DNA of 64,000 bases from Henckelia pumila (taxonomy: Eukaryota > Streptophyta > Magnoliopsida > Lamiales > Gesneriaceae), in contig NC_133123.1 in assembly GCF_033568475.1 (NCBI RefSeq), positions 744,001 through 808,000 on the forward strand, read 5' to 3'. Both the position numbers and the translations under genes were made by a program. Positions within the stretch are counted from its first letter, which is position 1. Each line of letters begins with the position of its first letter. The notes beneath the pieces were generated by a model. That model had not been told where the DNA came from and did not search any database. It worked only from the letters and a program-made list of their open reading frames with translations. Below are positions 23,871-36,782 of this stretch, one piece after another.

Positions 23871-23876
23871 TATAAA
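23871..23876 (+). promoter_or_regulatory. TATA box of WOX9-like gene
   Basis: TATAAA lies 126 bp upstream of the start codon; transcription would begin near 23900, leaving a leader of about 100 bases. Positional inference. Confidence 0.4.
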
Positions 23877-24001
23877 GAGCTAGATAGGACCCTTAATTCC
23901 ACAGTTTCATTCCGTCACTGAAATCAACACTAGCTAGCAAGCAAGCAAGCAAAATCAAGAGGATTAAATTCTTCTCTGCGGGTTTTCAAGATTTTCTGCA
24001 A

Positions 24002-25809
24002 ATGGCTTCGTCAAACAAACACTGGCCTAGCATGTTCAAGTCCAAACCCTGCAACTCTGCACATTACCAATGGCGGCCGCATGACTTAAACTCCTCCTCT
24101 TTCATGTCACTTGCTTACCACAGAACCCCTTACTCACCAGGTATGCATATATAGTTGTGTTTTTTTTTGTACTTTTTTCTTTGTCATGGATTGATTTGAT
24201 TTGCCAAAATTGTATATTTTGTGGGTGGTATTTATTGAATGATTGTTTATTTCAGTTCCTGGATGTGAAGAGAGAACCCCAGAGCCGAAACCAAGGTGGA
24301 ACCCCAGACCGGAGCAAATTCGCATACTTGAAGCAATATTTAATTCCGGGATGGTGAATCCTCCAAGGGATGAGATAAGAAAGATTAGGGTTCAATTGCA
24401 AGAGTATGGCCAAGTTGGAGATGCTAATGTTTTCTACTGGTTTCAGAACAGGAAATCAAGAAGCAAGCATAAGCAACGCCTGCAGCAACTAAATACAAGC
24501 AAATCTAATCTGCAACATACAATCCAAGCTTCTTCATCGTCCTCTTCCGATAAATCTTCTCCAAATAATTCCGCAGATATTCAAAAAGCACTTCCTATCG
24601 GTTCTAGTACAGTGATTGATTTGATAAATTCTCCGACTGCTTCTGTGAACCAAACCTTTCTCCCAGCAGTACCGAACGAGTTCTTGGCCGAACCCTTCTT
24701 TTTTCCCGTGAATCAAAACACTACCGTAGGTCCATCAGCTGCTTCCGCCGCCGCATTAGCACAAGGGTTTTGCTTTTCCGATGCATCCACTGATCATCAC
24801 GGTATTGGGAATGGAACGAGTACTTTTCTTCTTAGTGAACAACTCATGCTGATGAATAATGATTCTCTAAAGAAGGATGAAGAAGAAAAGATCAAACTCC
24901 ATCAACTTCTTTGTGACGACACTGTAGCTACAGCTCCAAATAATGCTGATAATGGCCTTTTCACTCCATCTCTCGCTGTTCCATCCCCCACTACTGATCA
25001 CAATCTTCAAGGTAATGCATGTACCCTAAAATCAACATCATCGTATAGTGTATAGTTTTATTCATTTTCTAAATTTGCAATGGAACATTTCATATTTCTG
25101 GGAGTGAAAAGCCGGATCAATGCTGGCTTCAGGACACTAAGTCATATCGGACGGCTCGGATCATCATTGCAGGTCAAATCATTTGACATGCAAAAAGATC
25201 CGGGCCCTCCCGACCCGGGTAGGATAGCATCGACCGAATCTGAATAGCCATATCAGAAGCAGGTCTCATCATATATATTCCCGCGTGTGCAAGTAAAGTC
25301 ATGTCACAGAAGTGACTGGTAATGTTCACCGTTTAGTCTTAACATTTATGTCATATTCGGAAAGAGACGAGGAAAGATTTAATCTTTTTTCCCTTACATT
25401 CATGTTCACTGTCCCCCTAGCTAAAACCTCTGTGCATGGATTGACATATGCATATTTGTCTCTCTTTCTGGTTCCTGTGACGCTGATTTTAGAGCATGCA
25501 GGTGGGGGTGTGACGTGTGGTAATTGGATGTTTGTTGGTGCAGGTACAGGAGAAATGGGCCCGACTACGAAATCGACGGTGTTTATCAATGATGTGTGCT
25601 TCGAGGTGGGATCGGGACCGTTCAACGTGAAACAGGCATTTGGAGATGACGCAGTGCTTATACAGTCATGGGGGCAACCTGTTCTAACAAATGAGTGGGG
25701 GATTACCTTGCAACCCCTCTGCCATGGCCAATTCTACTACCTCTTGCGAGCTTTCACTCATGATCATCACAGAACCCAGCTTCATTTGGTAAATTTATTC
25801 CCGGATTAA
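24002..25809 (+). CDS. WOX9: WUSCHEL-related homeobox 9-like (3 exons, 386 aa)
   Basis: Exons 24002-24140, 24256-25011, 25544-25809, GT-AG, phases agree. The N-terminus [18 protein letters not shown] and the [16 protein letters not shown] segment are diagnostic of WOX8/WOX9 (STIMPY). The homeodomain spans about residues 60-121 ([48 protein letters not shown]), with the extended loop typical of WOX proteins. The middle is Ser, Asn and Ala rich. The C-terminal block ([44 protein letters not shown]) matches the conserved WOX9 tail. The protein sustains cell division in embryo, shoot apex and inflorescence, acting in the nucleus. Arabidopsis WOX9 is 378 aa. An alternative in-phase exon-3 acceptor at 25500-25501 would add 14 residues. 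The last 20 residues after YYLL are not recognised, and CATTTGGTAAAT near 25795 might be a donor to a further exon. Confidence 0.93.
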
Positions 25810-28368
25810 TGCTTGCTGCAGCCTCTAATTGCATGCCGCCACAAGCTTGTCATTATTAAATATATTAGTTAGTCTTTCTTTAACAAAATTTTGAATTTTT
25901 TGTTAAAATTTTGTTAAGAAAGAGATGATAAATGTTTTTAGAAACTCTTCCAAACACTATCTATATATATGAATTTTGTTTTCTAATATAATAATAATAA
26001 AATGGAAAAATTATTTTTTTAGTCATGTATGTTTGTCACTTTGCGATTTTGGTCTTTCAGATTTAAGTTTTAACCAGCTATCTTTATTTTTTTTTGGCAA
26101 TTTTAGTCTTTTTTTTTATGTTGCTCTGATGTGGCACCAATGCAGTGCTAATGTGGAGTTGATGTGTATAGTGTCACGTAAGCATTTTCGAATAAAAAGG
26201 ACTGAAATTGCCAAAAATCGAAATATACGGGACTAAAACTGAAATATGAAAATATAGAGGACTGAAATCGCAAAGTGACAAACATAAAAGACCAAAATTG
26301 CAGTTTTCCTTAATAAAATATTTACATTTCCATCTACATAGTAGTGTTTAGTTTTTTTCAAGTGCTTGGGGTTCCGGAAATTTATTATAAACCTAGAAAA
26401 TATTTATTAGTGGCGTTTAATTTTATTTTTTTTCCTCATAAATTTGACTTCTTGACAAATTTGTTTAGATTTGTTGGTTTTGTAATGCAACTAGGATATT
26501 TTAAATTTGACTTGCTTTGATCATATTTTTTTACTTTATGAAAATTATGGAAAAAATCTTCTTGCAGCATATTTTGGTTTTTGAGTCTTTAAATATAGTT
26601 GAAATTAAATCTTAATGCAATTAATTGGTTTTTCTTAGGCGTTAAAGTGTTTTTTTATTAACATAGCATGCACCAAACATGTAGGTAATGTTTGGAGCCT
26701 CGTGAATAAAATTTATGTAATGGATAACTTAATGATATTTGTTTTTTGAATTTCTATACAGAAATAGAAGAATCGTGGAAGGGGGAGAAAGAAGGTTTTG
26801 CTGTAGGTGCGTGAGTCGAGTACCTGTTTGATTAGAGGCAGCAACCCATAGGTGGTGCATGCTTTAATTTTATATATGTTTGTTGATCCAAAACAATCAA
26901 GTGTTTCTACTCTCTTTCGGTATAAAACAAGAAACTATAAAATATGATTGTAAATTATAATGACTTTGGTACTTGATTTTCATGTGAATTCATGAAGCTG
27001 GCTATAGCTTCTCGCTGCAATGATTTCACAATTGGTCTGCAAGAGCTATACATTGTATGACGCTTTGCGTGAGAAATTGGATCTTATATATTGCATAAGA
27101 GTTTAAAATTTTAGCCCGAGTAATTTAAAAATTATGGCTCCGCCGTTGGTGAAGATTTTATGTTACGTCAAGAGAAATATATATATATATATATATATTC
27201 CATATATTTGCATTACATTTAGAAAACAAAAAGGTATTGGTTTTGTTTCGTACACCTGGTGTATTTCTCCCGATGGATGTAATTTTAAAATCACTCAATT
27301 ATCCACCAGGTTTGTAAGGATGATACATTGTGTGTTGTCAATATTCAAAGGACGAGAATATCTTGAATTGGCAATTTCTTAAAAAACGTGTGCTTCTTTA
27401 TGTTTGACGGATCAAGAAGTAGAGTGTGGTGGTTGAGTGCTGCAGGATTATTACGTGCAATGAATGGTCGTGTTCCTGTGGATATATATATTGGGGTGTA
27501 TCAATATTCCCTCACAAATTACCATCATTTTATACCCTAAAAAAGAATCACACTAGTAGCTAGCTTCATGGTAAACTAAAAATCCATCTCTGTGAAAAAT
27601 CAGGCGCAAAGCTTCGTCATCTTTTTCCATTTGTTGAAGACGAAATAAAATCAATTTTTTGTAAAAAAAATTCCATCTGCCAACATAATGATAATTTTTA
27701 TAAGTTGACAACATTAGAGCGGTTAATTAGGTTCCACTCTTCCAACGACCCAACCCCAAGAAGAAAAAGATTGTATTTAGTGATTTTAAATATTTTTTTG
27801 AATAAATAATATGTGATTATATATTATCATTTAATATTTAATTATTTAATAAAATTAGATATACTTTTGTTATATTGCTTTTTAGTTTTTTATAATATTT
27901 TTTCAATCCATCAAATTAGTGGGCCGGTCTGCCCATCCTGTTCGATGGCAGGCTAAGACCGGTCGAGGCAGACCGCGGTTCAACAAGCCCCCATTATAAC
28001 ATGGTTTGATTTTCAGTACTATTTTTTTTTTTTAAACATTGTTCCTAATATTCCTGTTGAGGGGCAAAATGATAGATTTGTCTAACGCCCACCAAGATTC
28101 CTGCTGAAGAATGATGCGCAATATAAGCTTTCATTGGACGTACAAAAGCATATTAATGTTCTTTGATCATTAAGCCAAGAAAGTCCAAGCACGACTCACG
28201 CCCAATATTCAATCATCATAAATCAAAACAATCAGAAAATATGAAGGAATTCAAAATTTTGATAAACGCAACACTTTATTTTTGTGATCTTTGTGAAGAA
28301 GTAAAGCTCAATCACAATGGCTCGCGTAAAGTAAAGAGACAGATAAGCTGTTCTTTCCTCATATCAAA
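25810..28368. other. Intergenic region between WOX9 and OPA3 (convergent)
   Basis: It contains MITE family A copy 3 (26003-26308), a TA run (27177-27198), and a GC-rich patch at about 27920-27990 with inverted GGGCCGGTCT/AGACCGGTC, which may be a transposon scrap. WOX9 3' sequence could extend to a TCTATACAG acceptor near 26760. No further gene is seen. Confidence 0.6.
26003..26308. repeat. Foldback MITE, family A, copy 3
   Basis: Left half: CACTTTGCGATTTTGGTC. Right half: inverted, TCGCAAAGTGACAAACATAAA, then CCAAAATTGCAGTTTTCC. The centre carries GTGGCACCAATGCAGTGC and GTGTCACGTAAGCATTTTC. About 306 bp, same family as 1240-1547 but in the opposite orientation by its centre. Confidence 0.72.
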
Positions 28369-31297
28369 TCATGCTGCAGCAGGTATTGACTTGGTTTCTT
28401 CAGTTTGCGCTTGTCGAAAACTGAATGCACCAGCAAAACCACGGCTGGTGGCCAACCGTTCAATCTCTGCTAGTTTTTGTTTCAGGAGCTCAACTTCTTT
28501 CCGCAATTCCTCATCGCGTTGTCTCATTCCCTGTAAAGCATGATAATTTGCTAAAGGGTAGAAAACTATAACAAATTCTACATAAATGTCCTTGAAAGTG
28601 TGGCTTAGTTATAAAATGAGCCATCCAGTTTACTGTATTTATGATGTATGAAAATGCTATGCAGCTTCCTTTAATAGTTCATACTCCACAGCACTAGTTA
28701 AAAATACACCAGTAAATACAATGTCGTTATAAAACAAGCAGCATATTACACCAGCATGCTGATTCTAACTGTGTCAGATACTGCCCTTACTGGTTCACAC
28801 ATACAGATCAATTCTAGTCATAGAGTCAACATAAGGGGTTTGAATTTCTACACGTTCCAACAAATAGTTGGTTTGTTTCCAAAACAGAACTTGACAAAAA
28901 AAAAACAGCTATGTTAAGTAATACAGGCAAAACGACATCTAATTAAAGCCTATTTAACTAGTATTAGCTGAATATCATGGAACAGTACCTCTATTTCTTG
29001 CTTGCGAAATTCCTCCTTTTTAGCTTCCGACCGAGAGCTTCTTTGAACCTCAAAGTACAGAGCAGCTACGGCTACCTAATCATGTTGGAACATCATAAAA
29101 TGCGTTGGAAAGATCACTCATTTTGTTATGATTGCACTAGTCACAATGAAGGAAGGGAATCCGTCCATTTGTGATTCCGAACAGGAAATCTAGACAGGTG
29201 CAACTTGAGACAACCTTTCAAAAGTAGTTCATAATTTGCTCAAAGAAAAAAAAAACTTAGTTCATAAAGCTATTGCGACAGAATAGGAAACCAATGGCAT
29301 TACAATGATGTTCCACACATCATCCCTCCATCTCAAAAGAGAATCAGTAAAAGCAATGAGACTGTAGGTGCTTCTCAATGTCATCATATATTATTTATAC
29401 TACTAATTATGTAGTGAAGAAAATGAGAAGCTAAAAAGAAAGACTACCGAGAAGACAAAAACATCCCCCATTAGATCCACAGCAGCATGAACAGCCTTTT
29501 CTTCATCCAAAGGTCGAATTCCAACATCAGTAGCATGACCATATAAGCGCCGCTGCATGGTCGTTGTTATCCTATGATTGGCCTGACTCAATTAGAAATG
29601 TATCAGAATGATGATAATTTCAATCTTAAAATAGACTAGCCGATTAAGTGCATGAAATCAACACTAAGTTAAAGGTGGAAAATCACATTTCACCAATAGA
29701 TTTAGCGGGTCTCATTATCTCATATATGAATTTGTGAAATTCAAAGTCATAATCCACACTTTAAAACTCCAGCCCATTGTAAGTGTCTAGCGAGCTTTTG
29801 AAAACCAAACTCAAAATTCAAAAACAGATTGACAAGAACTACACTAAAATATTTGCATCCGAGAGGAGGCTGAGATTTTAACATGTTGAAAACATCAAAG
29901 TAAAATCATGATTACTATAAATAAGAAAGTTCACGAGATCAACATTTGAAAACAATCTGAGACAAGGCAAGGATGTCCATTGGCAACCTATGACCATTGA
30001 CAATGCAAGATTAAGTGTGATCGATGGATCTCAAATAGAAACCAAAGAATTTTTCAAGGAATACAAAATCATGTTGCAGAAAATCCTATAATTATCTGAA
30101 CGAGTCGCACTGATATGTCCTATATGACTCCCTATCCCTTCTTCTCAGCAGCAATCTTGCTTTTTTGATCAATTTTATACCATATATTTTCCATATATCA
30201 TCATTGACATTTAGTTGCATCAACTTAAAGGTACCAACGGAAATTAAAATACAGCAATAAACTAAGAGATGGAGAAACTAAATCTGCACCACATGACAAA
30301 CAAATGATACCATACTATTCAGCATATATATTCCTTTGCACATCTCCCCTACGGGTACTACTCCTTGCCAAAGTACAGGCTAATTGATGGGAACGGCTTT
30401 ATCATATAGGATCAGCATAGTGTTTCATAGATAGTCATACAAAAAATATGTCATCATAAACTATATCACTAAATACGGTTTTGGCCCAAGTCATTACTCG
30501 ATGATTATTCTCTGCCAGGGACCATAATCCAAAACTCCCAACAGCCAATTCTGTTTACTAGTAACCGCAATCAGGACAATATTAAGTTGCTTAAGCAAAG
30601 GCAACTTGATCCAACAAAAGCACAACGCCAAGACCTTTCACCAAATCTATCATCTGACAATCATGAAGTACCCAAAGAAAACATCTTTTCAACTCACATT
30701 TATTTTGCAGAAAAGTCCATGTTCCCCAAACTCAAGTCTTCATACCATCATAGCTGAAAAAGAAAATCCCCTCCCCCAAACCCAAAAATACCTACCACCA
30801 AATCAAACATTTTACTACTAGCAAAGCTACAAGTCAATAAGATGGCAAGATTGCTAAATATGGGACAAAAAAGGATAATCGAACAAAATCATTCCGATTC
30901 CCCATGTTAGACAGCCAGTGGCGTCGAGATTGGGAAAAACTTTTGATTCTCTTTTTGCTAACTGGAAAATGCTTCAAACCAACCAACAGAGAGAACAACA
31001 TTCAAAGAGCACCAAAGCAAGGCAGAAGCAATAGATTATCTGGACATAAAGCAGGAGCATTTAAAGAGCAACAAAATCGGATCGTTTTCTTAAAATAATA
31101 AGCTTGGAAAAAAAAAACCCAATTCTTATAGTGGAATAATGGTCAGATATTCTATCACACCCATTCACCTGAGCTATGCCAACGATGAAATTTCGGAACT
31201 TAGGGTGCAGGCCGGCCTCTTTCTTGATTCTATTGGCAACGGGTTTGCTCAGAGTTTTCAGAGCCAGAGTTCCAAGCTTCAATAGAGGAAGGACCAT
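28369..31297 (-). CDS. OPA3-like mitochondrial protein (4 exons, 170 aa)
   Basis: Exons 31297-31169, 29582-29448, 29075-28989, 28530-28369, all phase 0 and GT-AG, giving 170 aa, normal for the family. It opens with MVLPLLKLGTLALKTLSKPV and ANRIKKEAGLHPKFRNFIVG, the OPA3 signature, followed by HRITTTMQRRLYGHATD, IRPLDEEKAV, and a hydrophobic segment (DVFVFSVAVAALYFEV, about residues 82-97). A charged coiled-coil rich in Glu, Lys and Arg follows (about residues 98-140). Human OPA3 is a mitochondrial membrane protein affecting mitochondrial shape; the plant protein is presumed to be mitochondrial but is little studied (inference). The 1.6-kb first intron is the largest. It is divergent from the gene at 32574, with starts 1.28 kb apart. 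Confidence 0.93.
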
Positions 31298-32573
31298 TAC
31301 TGATCAGTGTTATTTCCTCTCTTAATTTCCTTAATTGTATTAGTGGGAGCAGCCTAAATCTAAAAATAAAACATACTCATTATATCTGCGTTTGTCCATG
31401 TTTGCGGAGAAAGAAAGGAGGCTTTGAATGACGAGTATCTTGAAGGGAAAGGCATATGCGTGAGCCCCAGCTCAGAACTGGGGAAAAAAATTAATTACAG
31501 TCGCCATGTTAGAAAAGTCTCCTTCCTTCCTGAATATTTTCACGGTAAATTGCAATTTCGATCCGATAATTTTATCGCTTTATGTTTTCGGTTTTAGTAA
31601 CACACGTTCCAACTTTTGACAATTTTATTCCCTTTTGTTTGAAAATATTTATGTAACACCATAAATCTTAATTCCGCATCAGAATTGCATTGATATCACA
31701 TCAGCGTCACGTCAGAAAAATAATTAAAATTAACAAAAAAACAAAGATAGCAAGCTAAAACTTAAATCTAAAAACATAAATGATGAAAATCGCAAAGTGA
31801 CAAACATACAGACAAAAAAAACAATTTTGTCATTGATAAATGATGGAAAAAATATCCATTTTTTTTTATGACATAAAAACGCGCAGCCGCTACCTTTCAA
31901 AACAACAATTTTAAGTTGTTTTTCTCTCTTTTACTTAGCCCACTAAATCTACTATTTTCATACCCAAACCCCAACCCACCTACTCAACTCTATGGCACAT
32001 CTTTGAACATTACAATGTCATGACTTTTTTAGTTATTAATGCATTACTATTTTTTTGGTGATAATATTATATCAAGTTGAACCTCACCTCAACTCCAATT
32101 TCTAGATTTGTTTTTGACAACATATTCAAATATAATATCTTATGGACAAAGAATATAGGTATTATATATGTTTTCCAAATAAATATTTGATGGTAAAAAA
32201 AATAATGTGACATACGTGAAATTACATTTTACTCTAAGATTTATGTATGTACATGCATCATGCTCTAATTCAAAGTGTAATTAAGTGAGAATTTATACAA
32301 AATAAAGTCCAGAAGTCACTATTGCCTCGTGTGCAGATTATAATATTCAAGTCCAAATGAACCAACGATATGTTTCTGTTATGGTGTTGCGGTTTGCCTT
32401 TAATATAGGAAAAATTTTGTGAACCTTCAGTATTTTGTGGAAGAAGAATAATGACTTGGAATTTGAATTGCCAAAAATTTCACCGATTCGCTTTTTTCCC
32501 TGTCCTAAGCAACCTTTGTCTGAAGCTGAGATATCTTGGTTGTTGATCAAATCTTCATCGAATCATATCAAGA
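31298..32573. other. Divergent promoter region between OPA3-like and exonuclease-like genes
   Basis: It contains MITE family A copy 4 (31544-31831) about 250 bp upstream of the OPA3 start; the rest is AT-rich. An insertion here could affect either promoter. No gene is seen. Confidence 0.6.
31544..31831. repeat. Foldback MITE, family A, copy 4
   Basis: The left end (GGTAAATTGCAATTTCGATC) and the right end (GACAAAAAAAACAATTTTGTC) are inverted; centre CATCAGAATTGCATTGATATC, then ACATCAGCGTCACGTC. About 288 bp. Confidence 0.68.
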
Positions 32574-33647
32574 ATGGCGGGTACGGTTTACCTGAAAACC
32601 AACCGCTTCGAGGTTAAGCTGGAAGCCATCACGTTCAAAACAAAAGATTTCGAAACTTTGTGCAAAATGGACTTCCTCTTCCCCGAAGGAAAGATATGGG
32701 ACCGTCCCCCCATTGTTGGGCTCGATGTGATGCGTCACCCTCGTGATCCGTCTGTGCTACTGGTTTTGTTGTGTTTCGGTGTTGGTTGCGTTATTCTTAG
32801 GTTCAATTCCGGGGAGGAATTGCCTCTTCGTATCAGAAACTTCCTTTCGGACAAAAGAATCCATTTTGTTGGATTCGGGATCCCTGAGAAGAAAGATTTG
32901 TTTCCATTTCAAGAACTGGGATTGACCAAATGTGAAGTGGACATTGGTTATCTAGCTGCCACAATTTTGAAGGACACCAAGTATAAGAGATGGGAATTAT
33001 CCGAGTTGGCCCGGAAAATTCTTGGAATCAAGAAAATGGTCGGCCTGACAGATGCAACCTCGTTCGAGAGACACGAGCAGATCAAATGTGCAATCTGTCA
33101 GCTCTTCATTATCAACGTCATTGCTATGGGGCTAATGGGTGCAAGTGATGTTAAGAAAAAACCGGATCATCATTCTCCCAAGAAAAGCTCGTTTTTCAAG
33201 AATTTGAATTCCCTCCATCTTTTAGCAGAAGGATTGTTCAAACTACCTAAGAGCAAGAAGAAAAGCGGCCAGTTGCAGAATCATTCTAAAATCCAAGAAG
33301 TGGACCATATGCTCGATGACAACGTTGTCGAAAAGCCCGAATTTAGAGACATCCCTTTCCTCATCCATGATTTTGGAGATGATTCGTCCCATGATATGTT
33401 TCAAATGCACTCATCATCTGAGCTTTTAAGGAAAGAACCTTCCGGTGATTTGAACGAGGCATTTTGTTCGAGCAAATCAAGGTTGAAAGGAATCTTGAAG
33501 TGCCCCGCGGCGGCGGTTTTGCAATGCAACTCATCCCCGACCAAAATGTTGTCCACTGCATCGACTTCCAACGATCTAACAGACTCCCAACGAAGGTTGA
33601 AAAGGGCCAATTCCAAGGGATGCAATGTCTCCTTCAAGTGTCATTAG
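32574..33647 (+). CDS. WRN-exonuclease-like (RNase H fold) protein lacking catalytic residues, 357 aa
   Basis: An intronless frame of 357 aa. Residues about 45-200 follow the layout of plant Werner-type 3'-5' exonuclease domains: IVGLD (strand 1, D51), a LLVLLCFGVGCVILRF strand pair, PLRIRNFLSD, HFVGFGIPEKKDL, CEVDIGYLAA, ELSELARKILGI, and EQIKCAICQLFII (last helix). Active members need a DEDD(Y) set. Here D51 is kept, the Glu two residues later is Met53, the motif II Asp is displaced, and the motif III Asp in the YASVDAY-type helix is replaced (CAICQLF). Loss of nuclease activity is therefore likely; it may have become a binding protein (inference). Residues about 210-357 form a Lys/Ser-rich tail with no recognised domain. 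Codon use and length look like a real gene. It is transcribed away from the OPA3-like gene. Confidence 0.82.
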   Translation: MAGTVYLKTNRFEVKLEAITFKTKDFETLCKMDFLFPEGKIWDRPPIVGLDVMRHPRDPSVLLVLLCFGVGCVILRFNSGEELPLRIRNFLSDKRIHFVGFGIPEKKDLFPFQELGLTKCEVDIGYLAATILKDTKYKRWELSELARKILGIKKMVGLTDATSFERHEQIKCAICQLFIINVIAMGLMGASDVKKKPDHHSPKKSSFFKNLNSLHLLAEGLFKLPKSKKKSGQLQNHSKIQEVDHMLDDNVVEKPEFRDIPFLIHDFGDDSSHDMFQMHSSSELLRKEPSGDLNEAFCSSKSRLKGILKCPAAAVLQCNSSPTKMLSTASTSNDLTDSQRRLKRANSKGCNVSFKCH

Positions 33648-36600
33648 ATTTCTTGGTGTGTAGCAAATTAATTAAGGCCGTTTCTACTCTATGTACAAAT
33701 CCTGTCCATTTTTTCATGTTTTTCAGGTTTATTTTAAGGTAGGATCGTAGCAATTGAAAAATGGAATTCTAGTTAATAGGGATCATTGTGTTTATTTTTT
33801 ATAATTTCTCCCTTTTCCTTGAGGAATGGGTAAAAACAATTGCAGCTGGGCTGTTGACACAGCTGGGCTTCATTACGAGCCCAAACATAGGAAGATTGAT
33901 ACATTCTCCCACAAGTTTGGGCTTTGTCCGATTTAGATCACATTATATGATCCAATTACTGCCAAGAGTTTCTTTAGATACGTTATATACGATTAAAGAT
34001 CTACAATAAAATTATATCTCAAATATAAAATATATAATTACAATATATATATATATATATATATATAACTTTAAAAAAGATAGTTGGGCAAAGAAATTAA
34101 TCAATTATGAACAAAAATTTTCACCTTTTTTTAAAGCTAATTTTTTTTCACCTTTCTAAAACGCGTTGTTCAGGAAATTATAAATGGAAGAATCATATTT
34201 ATTTAAAAATTTTGATCGGCAATGAAATATGAAAAATAAAATATATTAAATTAAATAGATATAAAAGCAAGATCGAGTTACAGTTTCAACATTATAAGAA
34301 TTTTTTTCTTGAATGAAATTTTTTTTTATCAAATAAGACACCTTTTGATTTTTAATGTGAGATATATAATAACATGATAAGAACAAGTAACAGTATATGG
34401 ATACTTAATATGGTGTGATAAAAAAAATTTGTTTGGCAAGATTTTAATGTGTAGATTAATTTTATAGTATGATCTACAGACTACAATTACTACTCATTGT
34501 TTTTTTTTTATATAGTTACTTTATGCGAGACAAAAATCTTTTCCTAACCCTTGTGTCTCTACTCTATTCCAGTGCTACATTTTCCTGAAATTAAAAATAA
34601 TAAAAAAGTTCGAGTTTCTAAAATAGACAACAAAATTATGCCGATTCAGTTGCATTACAGGAAAACAGTACATTTCTCGAAATCCAAGATAATGGAAAAT
34701 AATTTCATGATTTATTACTGTCCCAGCTTGAAAAAAGTACAGCCTATTCCACAATAATTTACGGGCGGGTCAGTAAAAATAACATAGGTGGTCTATTCTT
34801 GCCACGGTCAATGAAATCAATCAGACAAGATTCATTAATCTGCCAACCTGACAATTATCCAAATTTACTTTTAATTTCAGTACAACAGATTTTTCACCCT
34901 TTTAACCAAACACACGCTGATTAAAAGGCATTTACCTTAAAATCTGCGCAATTATCAAAATTACCCCTTTAAGGGGTGAGAATTGAGATCGATCCGATTT
35001 TATTCTGTGCCTCTTTTTTTTTCTTTTTTTTTTTTTACACTTGGCATTAGCTAGCGTTGTCAAAAGAAACTAATTCTTACAATTAATCTTTTTAATTAAC
35101 ATATGATGAGGCTCAATGTGTCCCTCTAGTCTACATATTTACCAAATATTTTCTTTAACTGTGCCACCAACCCTTTTGTTATTGTTTCTAAATGCTTTCT
35201 CTGATATTATCAAATAATAATACAGCATAGGTATTAGTCAAAGTTATTTATGTCAAATTTAACTAATTTTATATCTTTATTTATATCACACAAATCCAAC
35301 GGAAACGGCAAATACCGCGACCAAGTTCTAGTGAAAATGATTGTGTTTTAACTATTTTTTTTTAATTTCGGCGATTTTGTGCTCATCGCAAAATGAAATA
35401 ATGATATCGAGACTGTTGCTAACGTTATGTGTTTTTTCCAACAGTCTACTACATTTTTAAAATTAAAAATACTACAGATCATATAAATTGTTTCTATATT
35501 TGTTATTAAAAATGTCATGGGGCGATAAGTAATTACGATTTTGCGAGCATTCCTCGAAATGCCGATGAAAAGGGGTTAGTCTATGCTATATCGAAAGTGT
35601 TTTTCTCTCTATTTCAATACCATTAGATCACGTGGTACCCATATATTTTTATGAAAATTGACATATGTCTTGATGATCCAATGGTTGATATTTGACCACA
35701 TCATGGGAGAAAAAATACTCCAAATATAGCATAGAATAATCAGATGAAAAGTAGCAACACTTTCCGCAATCTCCAGCCATACAAACGTCTACATTATTAC
35801 ACCGATTAATCAGCAATACTAGTACAAGAAATATTGAGAGTGCATTTAAATGCGAGGGATTAATCTTCTCAACACATCTAAACACACATGTTGCATATAT
35901 AATATAAAATAATAAATATTCCCACATTAATAACAGTAACAAATTATGTGAAACTTTTTTTAATCTATTAATCTAATTTTACTACTGACTTAGCTTTATA
36001 CTTCATAATAAAAAAGAATGCTATCTACTCTTCCCAATAAGACGATAATATATTCTCAATTTGAAAGGAATTGAAAAGCTGTGGATAAAAAAGTGTATGA
36101 CCGTGACATCATATATTTTTTTCACACACAAACACACACAGCTATATATATATATAACACTCATATTAAATAAAATAGCAAAATATATATATATATATAT
36201 GTATAAACTCTATAATTGGATCATTCATGTGCAATAAAAAATAATGTATAAATATAAGGAAAATAATTATTTTTTATTAAATAAATTTTTTAATAATTAA
36301 AAAAAGGTCAATAAAAGAAAATTAAGATAAAGTCATGAAATTAGGATAAATTTAGTTCTTAGCATTAAAAATAATTGAAGTTCATTTTAAAAATAAAGAA
36401 TTTATAAAATTTTTAAAAATATACAAATATTTTAAATGGTTTCAAAATAATTTTTTAAAAGTGTATGACAAATTATTTATGAATTAAATGTATTGTTTTT
36501 TCGAGGACATGCTATTTTTAGTTAGCTTGAAAAGATTAATAAAAAAAAAAAAAAATTTGTTTATATAACCAAAATCCCATGAAATTTTGTCATATTTTCT

Positions 36601-36782
36601 AAGATTTCATTTAGTTATATCAAATCTTATCAAACCCCACCAAATATCAATTTTATTTTAAAATTTCATTATACCAAACGCTTAAAATGAGATTTGAAAT
36701 TCCAAATCTCACCAAATTCCATGAAATACATGGAACCAAACACACTTAAGAATTCGGAAAGCTTGAGGACGTGTTGACAATA
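33648..36782. other. Gene-poor AT-rich stretch, part 1
   Basis: The 3' flank of the exonuclease-like gene, then AT-rich DNA with TA runs (34042-34066, 36184-36200) and poly-T/A tracts. Around 36570-36750 the sequence (ACCAAATATCAATTTTATTT, TACCAAACGC, ACCAAACACAC) looks like one end of a degraded MITE. No gene is recognised. Confidence 0.55.

Larger units (their letters stand above)
18771..24001. other. Intergenic region between LBD and WOX9 (divergent promoters)
   Basis: The part nearest LBD (18771-19500) may hold its 5' leader and promoter. 19500-21290 is AT-rich and featureless apart from TA tracts. 21291-22337 is a nested pair of TIR elements. 22340-23860 is AT-rich WOX9 upstream sequence. 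No gene is recognised on either strand. Confidence 0.6.

Noticed and set aside
18771-24001. tRNA or snRNA genes in the larger gaps
   Set aside because: No A-box/B-box pair with cloverleaf arms and no U-snRNA promoter elements were recognised; only a programmed scan would settle this.
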